From: Gordonia spumicola
GTDB lineage: Bacteria > Actinomycetota > Actinomycetes > Mycobacteriales > Mycobacteriaceae
Length of the DNA: 64,000 nt
Assembly (NCBI RefSeq): GCF_009932475.1
Contig: NZ_BJOV01000003.1
Location: 372,001 to 436,000 of the forward strand
Reading direction: 5' to 3'
This document shows, in pieces, positions 14,750 through 23,320 of this stretch. Under the pieces are notes generated by a model. That model saw only the letters and a list, made by a program, of their open reading frames with translations. It did not search any database and had not been told where the DNA came from. The position numbers and the translations under genes are program-made. The stretch's first letter is position 1, and every line of letters begins with the position of its first letter.

Positions 14750-16774
14750 GTGTCGGTCTACTCACACGGATTCGCCCGTATCGCAGCCGCTGTCCCGCCC
14801 GTCGCACTCGCCGACCCGTCGGAGAACGCGGCCCGCACCGTCGAACTGATCAATCGCGCGCACCACGAGGGCGCGGCGCTCGTCGCGTTCCCCGAACTCG
14901 GGCTGTGCGGGTACAGCGTCGACGACCTCGTCCAACAGGACGCCCTGCTCGACGACGTGATGGATGCGCTGATGACCGTCGTCGACGCGACTCGCCGCGT
15001 GTCGACGGTGGTGCTCGTCGGCGCTCCGCTGCGGATCGACGACGGTCTGTACAACTGCGCCGTCGTCGTCCACGACGGCGAGATCCTGGGTGTGGCGCCG
15101 AAGTCGTACCTGCCGAACTACCGCGAGTTCTACGAGCAGCGGTACTTCGCGGCGGCCCGCGACGCCGTCGTCGACTCGATCACGCTCGGTGAGTACGAGG
15201 TGCCGTTCGGTCCCGATCTCGTGTTCGAGGCTGTCGACGTCCCCGGATTCCGCTTCCATGTCGAGGTGTGCGAGGACGGCTGGGTGCCGATCCCGCCGTC
15301 GACGTGGGCAGCGCTCGCGGGTGCGTCGTTGCTGGTCAACCTCTCGGGCAGCCCGGTGACGGTCGGCAAGGAGGAGTACCGGCGGTCGCTCGCGACGTCG
15401 CACTCGGCACGCAATGTGGCCGCGCACCTGTACGTCGCGTCGGGATTCGGCGAGTCGACCACCGACCTCGCGTGGGACGGCGACGCCCTGATCGCCGAGA
15501 ACGGCACGCTCCTCGCACGGTCGGAGACGTTCGCGATGGACCCGCAGCTGGTGGTCGCCGACATCGACCTCGACCGCATTCGACAGGAGCGTTCACGACT
15601 GATCAGCATGCGCGACCAGGTCGGCGACTTCGCCGATCGGGCCCGCGCGATCCGCCGCATCCCGTTCGAGCTCGACGCCGACTACGACGTCCCCGATCTG
15701 CAGCGGACCGTCCTGCGGTTCCCGTTCGTCCCGACGGGCGCGGCCGACCGCGATCAACGATGCCGCGAGGTGCTCGACATCCAGGTGCAGGGCCTCGTCG
15801 GCCGCCTGCGAGCGACGGGGATCGGAAAGATCGTCATCGGCGTGTCCGGCGGCCTCGACTCGACGCTCGCCCTGCTCGTCGCCGTGCAGGCGTTCGACCT
15901 TCTCGGCCTGCCGCGCACCGACATCCACGCGTACACGATGCCCGGTTTCGCGACCGGTGACGCGACACTCGCCCGCAGCCACGTGTTGATGGACTCGCTC
16001 GGCGTGACTGGCAACGAGCTCGACATCCGGCCGTCGTGCACGCAGATGCTGGCCGACCTCGGCCACCCGTTCGCCGACGGCGAGCCCGTCTACGACGTCA
16101 CGTTCGAGAACGTGCAGGCCGGCGAGCGGACGTCGCACCTGTTCCGGCTCGCCAACTACCTCGGCGGCATCGTCCTCGGCACGGGCGACCTGTCGGAGCT
16201 GGCTCTCGGCTGGTGCACGTACGGCGTCGGCGACCAGATGTCGCACTACAACGTCAACGGATCTGTTCCGAAGACGCTCGTGCGACACCTGATCCGATGG
16301 AAGATCGCCACGTCCGAGTACTCCGAGGCGACGATCGGCGCACTTCGCGAGATCGTCGACGACGTCATCTCCCCCGAACTCGTGCCGGCCGACGCCGACG
16401 GCAAGATCCAGTCGACCGAAGACACCGTCGGCCCATACGAGCTGCACGACTTCTTCCTCTACTACCTGACCCGCTTCGGGTACCGGCCGTCGAAGGTCGC
16501 ATACCTCGCCCGTCAGGCGTGGAGCGACAAGTCTCGCGGCCCGTGGTCGGACATGATGACCGACGATCAGCGCAACGAGTACCCCGCGGAGACCATCGAC
16601 AAGTGGCTCGAGGTGTTCCTGAAGCGCTTCATGTCGAACCAGTTCAAACGCACCGCGATGCCCAACGGGCCGAAGATCGGCTCCGGCGGCTCCCTCTCCC
16701 CGCGCGGCGACTGGCGTTCCCCCTCCGACGCCCCCTCCACCGCCTGGCTCCGAGAGCTCCACTCCGACCGCTGA
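14750..16774 (+). CDS. nadE: glutamine-dependent NAD+ synthetase
   Basis: A 674-residue two-domain enzyme that makes NAD+ from deamido-NAD+, ATP and glutamine. The N-terminal glutaminase (nitrilase fold) has Glu49 ([10 protein letters not shown]), Lys118 ([10 protein letters not shown]) and Cys174 (EVCEDGWVP). The C-terminal synthetase has the ATP pyrophosphatase loop [12 protein letters not shown]. Length and layout match M. tuberculosis NadE (679 residues). The GTG at 14750 lies 7 nt after TAACCT, so the mRNA is probably leaderless; the GAAAGG just upstream is too close to serve as a ribosome site. Confidence 0.97.
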   Translation: MSVYSHGFARIAAAVPPVALADPSENAARTVELINRAHHEGAALVAFPELGLCGYSVDDLVQQDALLDDVMDALMTVVDATRRVSTVVLVGAPLRIDDGLYNCAVVVHDGEILGVAPKSYLPNYREFYEQRYFAAARDAVVDSITLGEYEVPFGPDLVFEAVDVPGFRFHVEVCEDGWVPIPPSTWAALAGASLLVNLSGSPVTVGKEEYRRSLATSHSARNVAAHLYVASGFGESTTDLAWDGDALIAENGTLLARSETFAMDPQLVVADIDLDRIRQERSRLISMRDQVGDFADRARAIRRIPFELDADYDVPDLQRTVLRFPFVPTGAADRDQRCREVLDIQVQGLVGRLRATGIGKIVIGVSGGLDSTLALLVAVQAFDLLGLPRTDIHAYTMPGFATGDATLARSHVLMDSLGVTGNELDIRPSCTQMLADLGHPFADGEPVYDVTFENVQAGERTSHLFRLANYLGGIVLGTGDLSELALGWCTYGVGDQMSHYNVNGSVPKTLVRHLIRWKIATSEYSEATIGALREIVDDVISPELVPADADGKIQSTEDTVGPYELHDFFLYYLTRFGYRPSKVAYLARQAWSDKSRGPWSDMMTDDQRNEYPAETIDKWLEVFLKRFMSNQFKRTAMPNGPKIGSGGSLSPRGDWRSPSDAPSTAWLRELHSDR

Positions 16775-16783
16775 CCCTCACCG

Positions 16784-16894
16784 GATTTCGACACGGTCCT
16801 CCGCTAACGCTCCGGCCCGGCTCAATCACCGTTCCTAAACCACCGGTGGTTGAGCCGACACCGAGCCGCTAGGCGAGGCGTCGAGTCGAAACCC
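16784..16894. repeat. REP-like inverted repeat
   Basis: A left arm starting atttcgacacggtcc and containing ctccggcccggctcaatca (16785-16828) faces a looser right arm tggttgagccgacaccgagc... ending gtcgagtcgaaacc (about 16847-16893). The same core (ggccggagcg/cgctccggcc with gttgagcc ends) forms the arms of the element at 33455-33655. Confidence 0.65.
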
Positions 16895-16906
16895 CAGGCC
16901 GAGCGA

Positions 16907-17052
16907 TCAGTAGATCGAGACCAGGAGGTCGAGGCCGTCGGCGAGGCAGAGTCGGTGGACCGCGAGGACGTCGGCGAACGCCGAACGCAGCGTGTCGGCC
17001 AGCACCGCCCGGTCGTCCGACCAGGTGTTCGGCTACAACTCGGCGGCCACGA
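16907..17052 (-). pseudogene. duplicated 3' fragment of the DUF1877 gene
   Basis: These 146 bp match the last part of the intact gene (17235-17380) with only a few substitutions, including the stop codon, and then diverge abruptly. It encodes the tail ending LLVSIY of the intact protein but has no start. It looks like a recent segmental duplication, with 182 nt of unrelated sequence between the copies. Confidence 0.88.
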
Positions 17053-17130
17053 TCGCCTCGTCGACACGGGCCCGCTTCCCGCCGCGCGGCCTCATCGGCC
17101 GCTCATCAAGCGGTGATCGACACGCGACGC

Positions 17131-17203
17131 GCGTAACGTTCCCCTATCTGACACAGAACCGCGGAAAAGCACCCCGAAAGCGAGAAATCGGGGAACCTTA
17201 CGC
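17131..17203. repeat. short inverted-repeat element between DUF1877 copies
   Basis: Ends gcgtaacgttcccc (17131-17144) and ggggaaccttacgc (17190-17203) are 14-bp inverted repeats with one mismatch. An inner hairpin ccccga...tcgggg (17172-17193) overlaps the right end. The element is AT-richer than its surroundings. It may be a small MITE or a hairpin terminator for the gene to its right. No other gene is seen in 16775-17234. Confidence 0.55.
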
Positions 17204-17234
17204 GGGAGGCGCGACGAGCAGAGACAGGGCGCCG

Positions 17235-17726
17235 TCAGTAGATCGAGACCAGGAGGTCGAGGCCGTCGGCGAGGCAGAGTCGGTGGACCGCGAGGACGTC
17301 GGCGAACGCCGAACGCAGCATGTCGGCCAGCACCGCCCGGTCGTCCGACCAGATGTTCGGGTACAACTCGGCGGCCACGAACTCGGAGAAGTCGACCGAG
17401 GCCAGCAGTTGCTCGACGTCGACGGCCTCCAGCGCACCGATGACGCGCGGCAGGTCGGCCACCGGGGTGAGGCCGAGGAAGTCGTCGCTCTCGAACTCGT
17501 AGACTCCGACGATCGCCTCGCTGAGCGCGGCGTCTTCGATCGGGGTGGACGCCGACGTCCCCGTGAGCAGGAAGTGCAGGCCGTCCCACGCCTTGTCGAT
17601 GTCGACGGACGAGGCTCCCGCCTCCAGGAGCCCTTCGACGAACTCGACCACCTCGTCGGGGTCGAGATCGCCGAGACGCTCGTCGGCGTCCGGCGCGACG
17701 CCGAGGTAGACGGCGAGCAGTCCCAT
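17235..17726 (-). CDS. DUF1877 family protein (YfbM-like)
   Basis: A 163-residue acidic cytoplasmic protein. The start MGLLAVYLGVAPD, the DIDKAWDGLHFLLTG core and the C-terminal helical LYPNIWSDDR/ADMLRSAF segments are typical of DUF1877. The function of the family is unknown. Its ATG lies 1 nt after the WS/DGAT stop, so it is the second gene of that operon and may be translationally coupled. Its 3' end is duplicated at 16907-17052. Confidence 0.85.
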   Translation of the reverse strand: MGLLAVYLGVAPDADERLGDLDPDEVVEFVEGLLEAGASSVDIDKAWDGLHFLLTGTSASTPIEDAALSEAIVGVYEFESDDFLGLTPVADLPRVIGALEAVDVEQLLASVDFSEFVAAELYPNIWSDDRAVLADMLRSAFADVLAVHRLCLADGLDLLVSIY

Positions 17727-17727
17727 G

Positions 17728-19167
17728 TCAGCTCTCCGCGGGTTCGGGTGCCGTCAGCTGCTCGCCGCGTTCGACGGCGGCGAGCAGGATGTCGAGTTGG
17801 TCGTGGAACGCCTGTGTCATCTGGGAGATGTCGGGGGCGAGGTCGCTGCAGGTCAGCAGTCCGACGTTCAGCTTTCCCGCAGACGAGAACACCGTCATGT
17901 TGAGACCGAGGCCGTGGAAGATCGGCGCCAGCGGGTACACGGATTCGACGCGGCCGCCGAGCAGGTACATGTCGAATGCGGGACCTGCGACGTTGGAGAC
18001 GATCGCGTTGAACACCGGCGGATGCAGGCCGGACAGGCGGCGGTCGGCGTACATGCGCATGAGGACCGCCATCGAACCGCCGGGCGCGAACTCGGCGAAT
18101 CCGCGAAGGATGTTGGCGTCGATGTCCTTCAGGTGCTCTTTCGCGATGGTCGCGTAGACGCCGGCTTCACGGAGACGTTCCAGCGGGTCCTCCACGTCGC
18201 TGGGCAGACGCGTGAACATGCCGGTGACCTTGTTCGTCCCGGTTTCGACGAGGTCCTTCTCCTCGGCACCGCGCACCGACACGGGCACCATGCCGACTAG
18301 CGGGTCGGACGGCAGTTCGTCGTGCAGCTCGAGGTACGACCGGAGTGCGCCGCCCGCCATCGCGAGGACGACGTCGTTCATCTTGACGCCGAAGTGATCC
18401 TTGACCTTCTTGACGTCGTCGAGCGGAAGCTGGGTGAGGGCGATCGACCGACGCGGCGACAGCGGGGCGTTGAACCTGGTCCGCGGCGCGAGGAACGGCG
18501 CTGGCATGCCCTCGCCCGACCGGACGCGGCGGAACCATTCGAACGGCACGGGCACCGTCTTGGGGATCAGCTTCAGCGCGGCGACGGGTCGCTGCAGGAA
18601 GTAGTTGACGGCGCCGCCGACGGCCATGTCGCGGCGCGACGCCGGGCCCGCGGTGAGGGCGATCTTGTCCAGGTCGAGTTCCGGCGGTTCCGGGGTGCGG
18701 GTGGCGAGCTCACCGAGGATGTCGGCGACGGTGGCGCCGTCGACGCCCGCGTGGTGCATGCGGAGCATGACGGCGATCTTGCCGTCCTCCATGCCTTCGA
18801 GGATCCACAGGTCCCACAGCGGCTTCTTGCGGTCGAGGACCTGGCCGATGAGGTGCCCGCACATCTGCGCGAGCTCGGCCACCCGGCCCGGCGACGGCAC
18901 GGCGATGCGGTGCACGTGGCGTTCGATGCGGAAGTCGTCGTCCTCGATCCACACGGGATGGTCGACGTTGGTCAGCGAGTCGGCGAGCTTGCGGCGCAGC
19001 GACGGCATCGCCGTCACCCGGCGCGCCATCTCGTTGCGCATCTTCTCGAACGTGTAGCCGCCGACGACGGTGGACGGGTCGAGCTGCATGATCGCAGCCA
19101 CGTTCATCACCTGAGACGGAGTCTCCAGGTACAGGAAGGACGCGTCGAGACCGCTCAACCGCTGCAT
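17728..19167 (-). CDS. wax ester synthase / diacylglycerol acyltransferase
   Basis: A 479-residue WS/DGAT enzyme. It begins RLSGLDASFLYLETPSQVMN, has the catalytic HHxxxDG motif as MHHAGVDGATVADIL, and later conserved NDVVLAMAGGALR and the IVSNVAGP-type region. These enzymes esterify acyl-CoA with diacylglycerol or fatty alcohol to store lipid. ATG 19167 with AGGGG 6 nt upstream. A downstream DUF1877 gene is cotranscribed. An inverted repeat (19199-19221) upstream may control it. Substrate choice cannot be told from sequence. Confidence 0.93.
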   Translation of the reverse strand: MQRLSGLDASFLYLETPSQVMNVAAIMQLDPSTVVGGYTFEKMRNEMARRVTAMPSLRRKLADSLTNVDHPVWIEDDDFRIERHVHRIAVPSPGRVAELAQMCGHLIGQVLDRKKPLWDLWILEGMEDGKIAVMLRMHHAGVDGATVADILGELATRTPEPPELDLDKIALTAGPASRRDMAVGGAVNYFLQRPVAALKLIPKTVPVPFEWFRRVRSGEGMPAPFLAPRTRFNAPLSPRRSIALTQLPLDDVKKVKDHFGVKMNDVVLAMAGGALRSYLELHDELPSDPLVGMVPVSVRGAEEKDLVETGTNKVTGMFTRLPSDVEDPLERLREAGVYATIAKEHLKDIDANILRGFAEFAPGGSMAVLMRMYADRRLSGLHPPVFNAIVSNVAGPAFDMYLLGGRVESVYPLAPIFHGLGLNMTVFSSAGKLNVGLLTCSDLAPDISQMTQAFHDQLDILLAAVERGEQLTAPEPAES

Positions 19168-19198
19168 GTAGACCCCTATCGTCGCATTCGACCAACCA

Positions 19199-19221
19199 GC
19201 GTGAACATGTTCTATTCACGC
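19199..19221. promoter_or_regulatory. operator-like inverted repeat upstream of WS/DGAT gene
   Basis: Perfect 7-bp arms gcgtgaa (19199-19205) and ttcacgc (19215-19221) with a 9-nt spacer, 32 nt upstream of the WS/DGAT start. The inner gaacatgttc is itself palindromic. Fits a dimeric repressor site; the regulator is unknown. Confidence 0.5.
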
Positions 19222-19289
19222 TCAGTCCAACACTAGCGCCGCGAGGACGTCACGATGCCATCGAACTGTGGCGACGTTCGCCACTCTTC

Positions 19290-20237
19290 TCAGACTGCGG
19301 CCTTCTCCCGACGCGCGGCGTCGCGGGCGAGGAAGCGCTCACGCTGTTCTTCGAAACGTTTCGCGTCGACCTCGGTCTTCTCGAGGAACGCCGCGAGCTT
19401 CTCGCGCGCCTCCTCGCCTCGGGGCCCGAAGTCGTTGCGCTCGAAGATGTTCCACTTGCGCATGACGGGCCAGACCACGTCGTCGAGGTGCTGCCGGATG
19501 TCGTAGATCCCGTGCTTGGCCATGATGAGGCTCATCTTGCGGAAGTTCGGCATGCCGATGCCCGGCATGTCGAAGTTGGTGATGACGTGAGTGATCGCGT
19601 CCATCGCCTGGTCGGGCGCGAGATCGAGGGCCGCGGCACAGATGTTGCGGTAGAAGATCATGTGCAGGTTCTCGTCGGCCGCGATGCGCTGCAGCATCTT
19701 GTCGGCGACCGGGTCGTTGCACGCCTTGCCGGTGTTGCGGTGGCTCACGCGAGTGCCGAGTTCCTGGACGGTCACGTAGGCGACGCCGCGGAGCATCCCG
19801 TTGATCTCGTCCGAGTGGGCGCCCTTGGTCATGTTGGTCATGCGGTCGTTCTCGAGCGCGACGGGATCGACGCCTCGGGTGACGACGAGGTAGTCGCGCA
19901 TGACGATGCCGTGCCGGTTCTCCTCGGCCGTCCAGCGTCCCACCCACGTGCCCCACGCGCCGTCCGGCGAGAAGTAGTCGGTGATCTCACGGTGGTACGA
20001 CGGCAGGTTGTCCTCGGTGAGGAGGTTCAGCGTCATCGCGGCCTTGGCGACCTCGCTGAGCTGAGACTGTTCGGGCTCCCAGTCGACGCCGCCCATCTTC
20101 GCGAAGTTGCGGCCCTCTTCCCACGGAATGTAGTCGTGCGGATGCCAGTCGCGGGCCAGCGACAGGTGCCGGTTCAGCTCCTTCTCGGCTGCGGGCTCGA
20201 GCTCTTTGAGCAGCTGGAGTTGGGTCAGATCAGACAC
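19290..20237 (-). CDS. acyl-ACP desaturase (stearoyl-ACP desaturase family)
   Basis: A 315-residue soluble di-iron desaturase. The two iron-binding motifs are EENRHGIVMRDY and DENLHMIFYRN; a first-helix Glu lies in LLTEDNLPSYHR. It introduces a double bond into ACP-bound fatty acids and, in mycobacteria, feeds mycolic acid synthesis. The GTG at 20237 has GGAAGG about 8 nt upstream. It is a paralogue of the gene at 28186-29178: most of the body aligns closely, but this copy lacks about 15 residues in the segment after VVTRGVDP. Confidence 0.93.
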   Translation of the reverse strand: MSDLTQLQLLKELEPAAEKELNRHLSLARDWHPHDYIPWEEGRNFAKMGGVDWEPEQSQLSEVAKAAMTLNLLTEDNLPSYHREITDYFSPDGAWGTWVGRWTAEENRHGIVMRDYLVVTRGVDPVALENDRMTNMTKGAHSDEINGMLRGVAYVTVQELGTRVSHRNTGKACNDPVADKMLQRIAADENLHMIFYRNICAAALDLAPDQAMDAITHVITNFDMPGIGMPNFRKMSLIMAKHGIYDIRQHLDDVVWPVMRKWNIFERNDFGPRGEEAREKLAAFLEKTEVDAKRFEEQRERFLARDAARREKAAV

Positions 20238-20328
20238 TGGAACACCTTCCGTACACGGCCATGTGACACGCCGCACACTATGGGACGTCCGTGGCCGCCG
20301 CAACTCCTGCGCTCGCGTTTCGCGAAGT

Positions 20329-21909
20329 TCAGGTGCGGCTGTACGCCTGGACGAACACCACTTCGACGCCTAGGACGTTGTCGGCGGCGAGGAGCGCACG
20401 GGCGGCGTCGGCGGCGCGGAGTTCGGCGAACACCATCCGGACCGGGGCTGTGCCTGCGGCCGCATGCGCGTCGCGCGCCTGCGACAGGATCTGCTCGGTG
20501 CCGGGCCAGGCGGGGTCGAAGGCGTTCGTCGGGAGGACGTGCGCCTCGTAACCCGGCCCGTTGACGATCAGCAGCGTCCCGTCGGTCTCGCGGCCGTCGA
20601 AGCCGAAGCCGCCGACAGTGAACGCGTAACCGGACGGCGCGAGGGCGACCTGCCTGTTGAACATGCGGGACGTCTCGGCGGCCTTCGGCGACGTCATCGT
20701 CCACCCCTTGGCGCTGTCGGCGACGGAGTTCCCCTTGGTCACCGCCGTATCGATGGCGACCGGATCGATGGCGCCGCTCACCGTCAGGTTGAACTTGGTC
20801 GACGAGTTGATGTCACCGTACGGGATGGAGGCGATAGTGCATCTGGCGTTCCCTCGGCCGTTGATCGGCATCGTCGACGTTCCGGAGCATTGGCCCGCCG
20901 CGCGGCCGCCGGACTTGAAGTCGGTGGCGACCGCGATGGTGACGGTGCCGGAGTCGAGGCCCGAGCCGGTGTTGGCGAGGCCGTAATCGATGGTGCACGA
21001 CATTCCGCTGCAGTCGAGGCCGCCCGTCGGGTTCGGGATGATCATGGTGGCCGAGCCGATGTTGCCCGCCGAGACCGCGGTCTTAGCCGTCGAGTAGAAG
21101 TCGTGTGCGCCCGCGGCGTCGAGGCGGGTGACGCGCAGGTCGGCGTCGACCTGCGCGAGGTCGCCGCCGAAGCCCTTGCCGATCGGGCCGCGCAGCGCGG
21201 TGAGGGCACCGTCGTCGTCGGTGCCGACGACCATCGCACCGGCCTGGAATCGGCGCGTCCCCTGCACTCCGCCGTCGGCGTCCTCCACGTCGATCTCGGC
21301 GACGCCCGGGCGGTCCGTGCCGGGGTTCACGCGACGATCGGGCGTCTTGGAGCCGCGCCCGATGTCGGTGCCGGACACATCGCTGTCGCCGAGAGTCGCG
21401 TCCTGCTGTCCGAGTGCGAGCCCAAGCCGAGATGGTCGGAGGGCCGCACGCAAGTCGACTCCGAGGAACTCTTCCTTCACCGACACCCATTTGCCGGTCG
21501 GCGACGACTCGGTGAACACGCCCGCAGGCTGCTTCACCGTCTCCTGTTTGCGCCAGAACTCGGCGTCGCCTTTGACGAGGGTCCGGTTCGCGATCTGCAG
21601 GAGTTCAGCCGAGCCGCCGTTCTCGCGGACGGTTCCGTGGACGTCGCCCGCCGAGGTCACGGTCAGCTTCGTGACGTCGAGCGTCAATGACTTGGAGTTG
21701 AGCTTCATCGTGACGGTGCCGTCGTATGTCGCGGCGGGAGCGTCGGCGAGCGACAATGACGCGGTGTTGATGCCCTGCAGTGCGCGCGTCGCCTCGTTGG
21801 CGACCGGAGCCCCGTCGACCGACCGCACCAACACGCCCGACAGCGTCACGCCGAGGACGATCGCGACGGCCGCCGCGGCACCGCCCGCGATCACAAGATT
21901 CTTTTGCAC
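20329..21909 (-). CDS. secreted or membrane-anchored hypothetical protein
   Basis: A 526-residue protein with an N-terminal hydrophobic segment (LVIAGGAAAAVAIVLGVTLS) acting as signal or anchor. Residues about 45-170 resemble the LolA/LppX-like fold of substrate-carrying lipoproteins (TYDGTVTMKLNSKSLTLDVT, FWRKQETVKQPAGVF), but this is a weak impression. A middle part has a cysteine pair DCSGMSCTIDYGLAN and an FxFDGRETDG segment. GTG 21909 with GGGGAG 8 nt upstream. It is the last gene of a leftward cluster with a lipoprotein and a receptor kinase, so it could be part of the same envelope system. Family not recognised. Confidence 0.75.
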   Translation of the reverse strand: MQKNLVIAGGAAAAVAIVLGVTLSGVLVRSVDGAPVANEATRALQGINTASLSLADAPAATYDGTVTMKLNSKSLTLDVTKLTVTSAGDVHGTVRENGGSAELLQIANRTLVKGDAEFWRKQETVKQPAGVFTESSPTGKWVSVKEEFLGVDLRAALRPSRLGLALGQQDATLGDSDVSGTDIGRGSKTPDRRVNPGTDRPGVAEIDVEDADGGVQGTRRFQAGAMVVGTDDDGALTALRGPIGKGFGGDLAQVDADLRVTRLDAAGAHDFYSTAKTAVSAGNIGSATMIIPNPTGGLDCSGMSCTIDYGLANTGSGLDSGTVTIAVATDFKSGGRAAGQCSGTSTMPINGRGNARCTIASIPYGDINSSTKFNLTVSGAIDPVAIDTAVTKGNSVADSAKGWTMTSPKAAETSRMFNRQVALAPSGYAFTVGGFGFDGRETDGTLLIVNGPGYEAHVLPTNAFDPAWPGTEQILSQARDAHAAAGTAPVRMVFAELRAADAARALLAADNVLGVEVVFVQAYSRT

Positions 21910-22016
21910 GAGACAGATCTCCCCACTCCGACGACTCCTACGATCGTCACCTTCTCATGCCTCACCCTAGAAACGTCATTCCGGTCGTGCGGTGTCGGAT
22001 GTTCGGTCGACGCCGA

Positions 22017-22424
22017 TCAGTTCGGGATGATGACGCTGTACGTCAGGCGGTACTTTCCGCCCGTCTGGGAGCTCACTATCGCGACCGTGTACTTCTCGTT
22101 GGAGAAGGTCGCGTTCTGTTGGCTCGGGTCCTTGCCCGGCGAGACGACCTCGTCGTACTTCGCGGCCCGCAGTTTGTCGACCGCGTCCGGGAACGATGTG
22201 GCCGTTGCCCCGACCACTTCCATGCCGACCGCGTCCTCGACCGGGGAGTCGTACGCCTTGAACTGGGTGCCGACCACCGGGATGTCCTTCGGGAAGCCGT
22301 CCGGCACCGTCGACGACACCGTCTGGTTCGTCGAGGCGGTGTCGCCCGAGTCGTCACCGCACGCCGCGAGGAACGTCAGTGCTCCCACTGCCGCGACAGC
22401 GGCCGCGATCTTCTTGAAATGCAT
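22017..22424 (-). CDS. small secreted lipoprotein
   Basis: A 135-residue lipoprotein. The signal peptide ends in the lipobox LAAC (residues 18-21), followed by GDDSGDTASTN, a typical disordered tether. The mature domain (FPKDIPVVGTQFKAYDSPVE onward) is compact and ends TYSVIIPN. ATG 22424 has GGGGAG 5 nt upstream. It lies between the FN3 membrane protein and the large secreted protein on the same strand. No known family recognised. Confidence 0.8.
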   Translation of the reverse strand: MHFKKIAAAVAAVGALTFLAACGDDSGDTASTNQTVSSTVPDGFPKDIPVVGTQFKAYDSPVEDAVGMEVVGATATSFPDAVDKLRAAKYDEVVSPGKDPSQQNATFSNEKYTVAIVSSQTGGKYRLTYSVIIPN

Positions 22425-22516
22425 CGCTCCCCTTGCTCCGATGGTCAGTACTGTCCGCCTCTACGCACAGTACTGACCACAGCGCGGCGCGGCTCAGCCC
22501 CCGAGTCGTCCGTCGG

Positions 22517-23320
22517 TCACTCCATCGGCAGCGTGTTGGCGAGAGCGAGGAGATCGTCCTTCTTCGCGGTGTCGGTGCCGATGGCGATCCAGAGGTCGTC
22601 GACGGTGTCGGGTCGAAGGAACGCGACATGGTTGGCCTCGTCGACGTATCCGGTCCCGTAGCGCCATTTGATCGCGGCGGCTCCCGGTTTCGCCGAGGCC
22701 GCGCTGAACACCGCGTCGGTGGCCTCCTTCGAATCGAGCCAGGCGACGGACAGGAGCACGGACGAACTCGAACACGCCATGCGCGCACGTCCCCACACCT
22801 TGCCGCTGCCGGTGTCGGTTCCGACCTCCGCGTCGAAGGCGTACAACTGCCATGAGCACTGAATGTCGTTCCAGCCGGACTGGTCGGGGGTCTGCGGCAG
22901 CACCTTGGGCAGCATCGCGACGAGTGGCGTGTACTCGCCCCAGCTCTGGCCGACGGTCGCATCGCTCGGGGCACTGGGCGCCGAGACCACACCGTCCGAC
23001 TCCGCCGTCACCGTGTAGGTGTGCTTGCCTTCGCCCGCCGTCGTGTCGATGAACGCCGTGTCCGGTCCCGCGTAGACGACGGTGTTGTCGTCCCTCACCA
23101 GCTGGTACGAGTCGGCGCCGGAGACGCCCGTCCAGGCGACCTTCGCGGTCGCCCCGTCACTGGAGGCGCTCAAACCGGTCGGCGCGGCGACGGCCCCGCC
23201 GCCGCCGACCGCGAAACGCACGATCAACAGGCACGCGACAAGTACGAGCACCGCAGCGATCGCGATGAACAGGTACACACGACGCCGGCTGCGCGGCGCC
23301 CCCTGGAATTGAGCAGTCAT
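22517..23320 (-). CDS. membrane-anchored fibronectin type III-like protein
   Basis: A 267-residue protein with a short cytoplasmic start, a TM helix (VYLFIAIAAVLVLVACLLIV, residues 15-34) and an extracellular FN3-like domain (APTGLSASSDGATAKVAWTG ... TYTVTAES), then a C-terminal domain with two cysteines (DIQCSWQL, ARMACSSS). The start ATG overlaps the kinase stop (TGATG). The FN3 and C-terminal domains resemble the extracellular part of the kinase, including GVSGADSY in both. It is probably a partner or decoy of the kinase sensor. Function is inferred from position and similarity only. Confidence 0.82.
   Translation of the reverse strand: MTAQFQGAPRSRRRVYLFIAIAAVLVLVACLLIVRFAVGGGGAVAAPTGLSASSDGATAKVAWTGVSGADSYQLVRDDNTVVYAGPDTAFIDTTAGEGKHTYTVTAESDGVVSAPSAPSDATVGQSWGEYTPLVAMLPKVLPQTPDQSGWNDIQCSWQLYAFDAEVGTDTGSGKVWGRARMACSSSSVLLSVAWLDSKEATDAVFSAASAKPGAAAIKWRYGTGYVDEANHVAFLRPDTVDDLWIAIGTDTAKKDDLLALANTLPME

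Noticed and set aside
16992..17903. Long plus-strand open frame across the DUF1877 region
   Set aside because: It is the antisense shadow of the DUF1877 gene and the duplicated fragment; the protein is Arg/Val-biased with no domain, and it crosses non-coding repeats.
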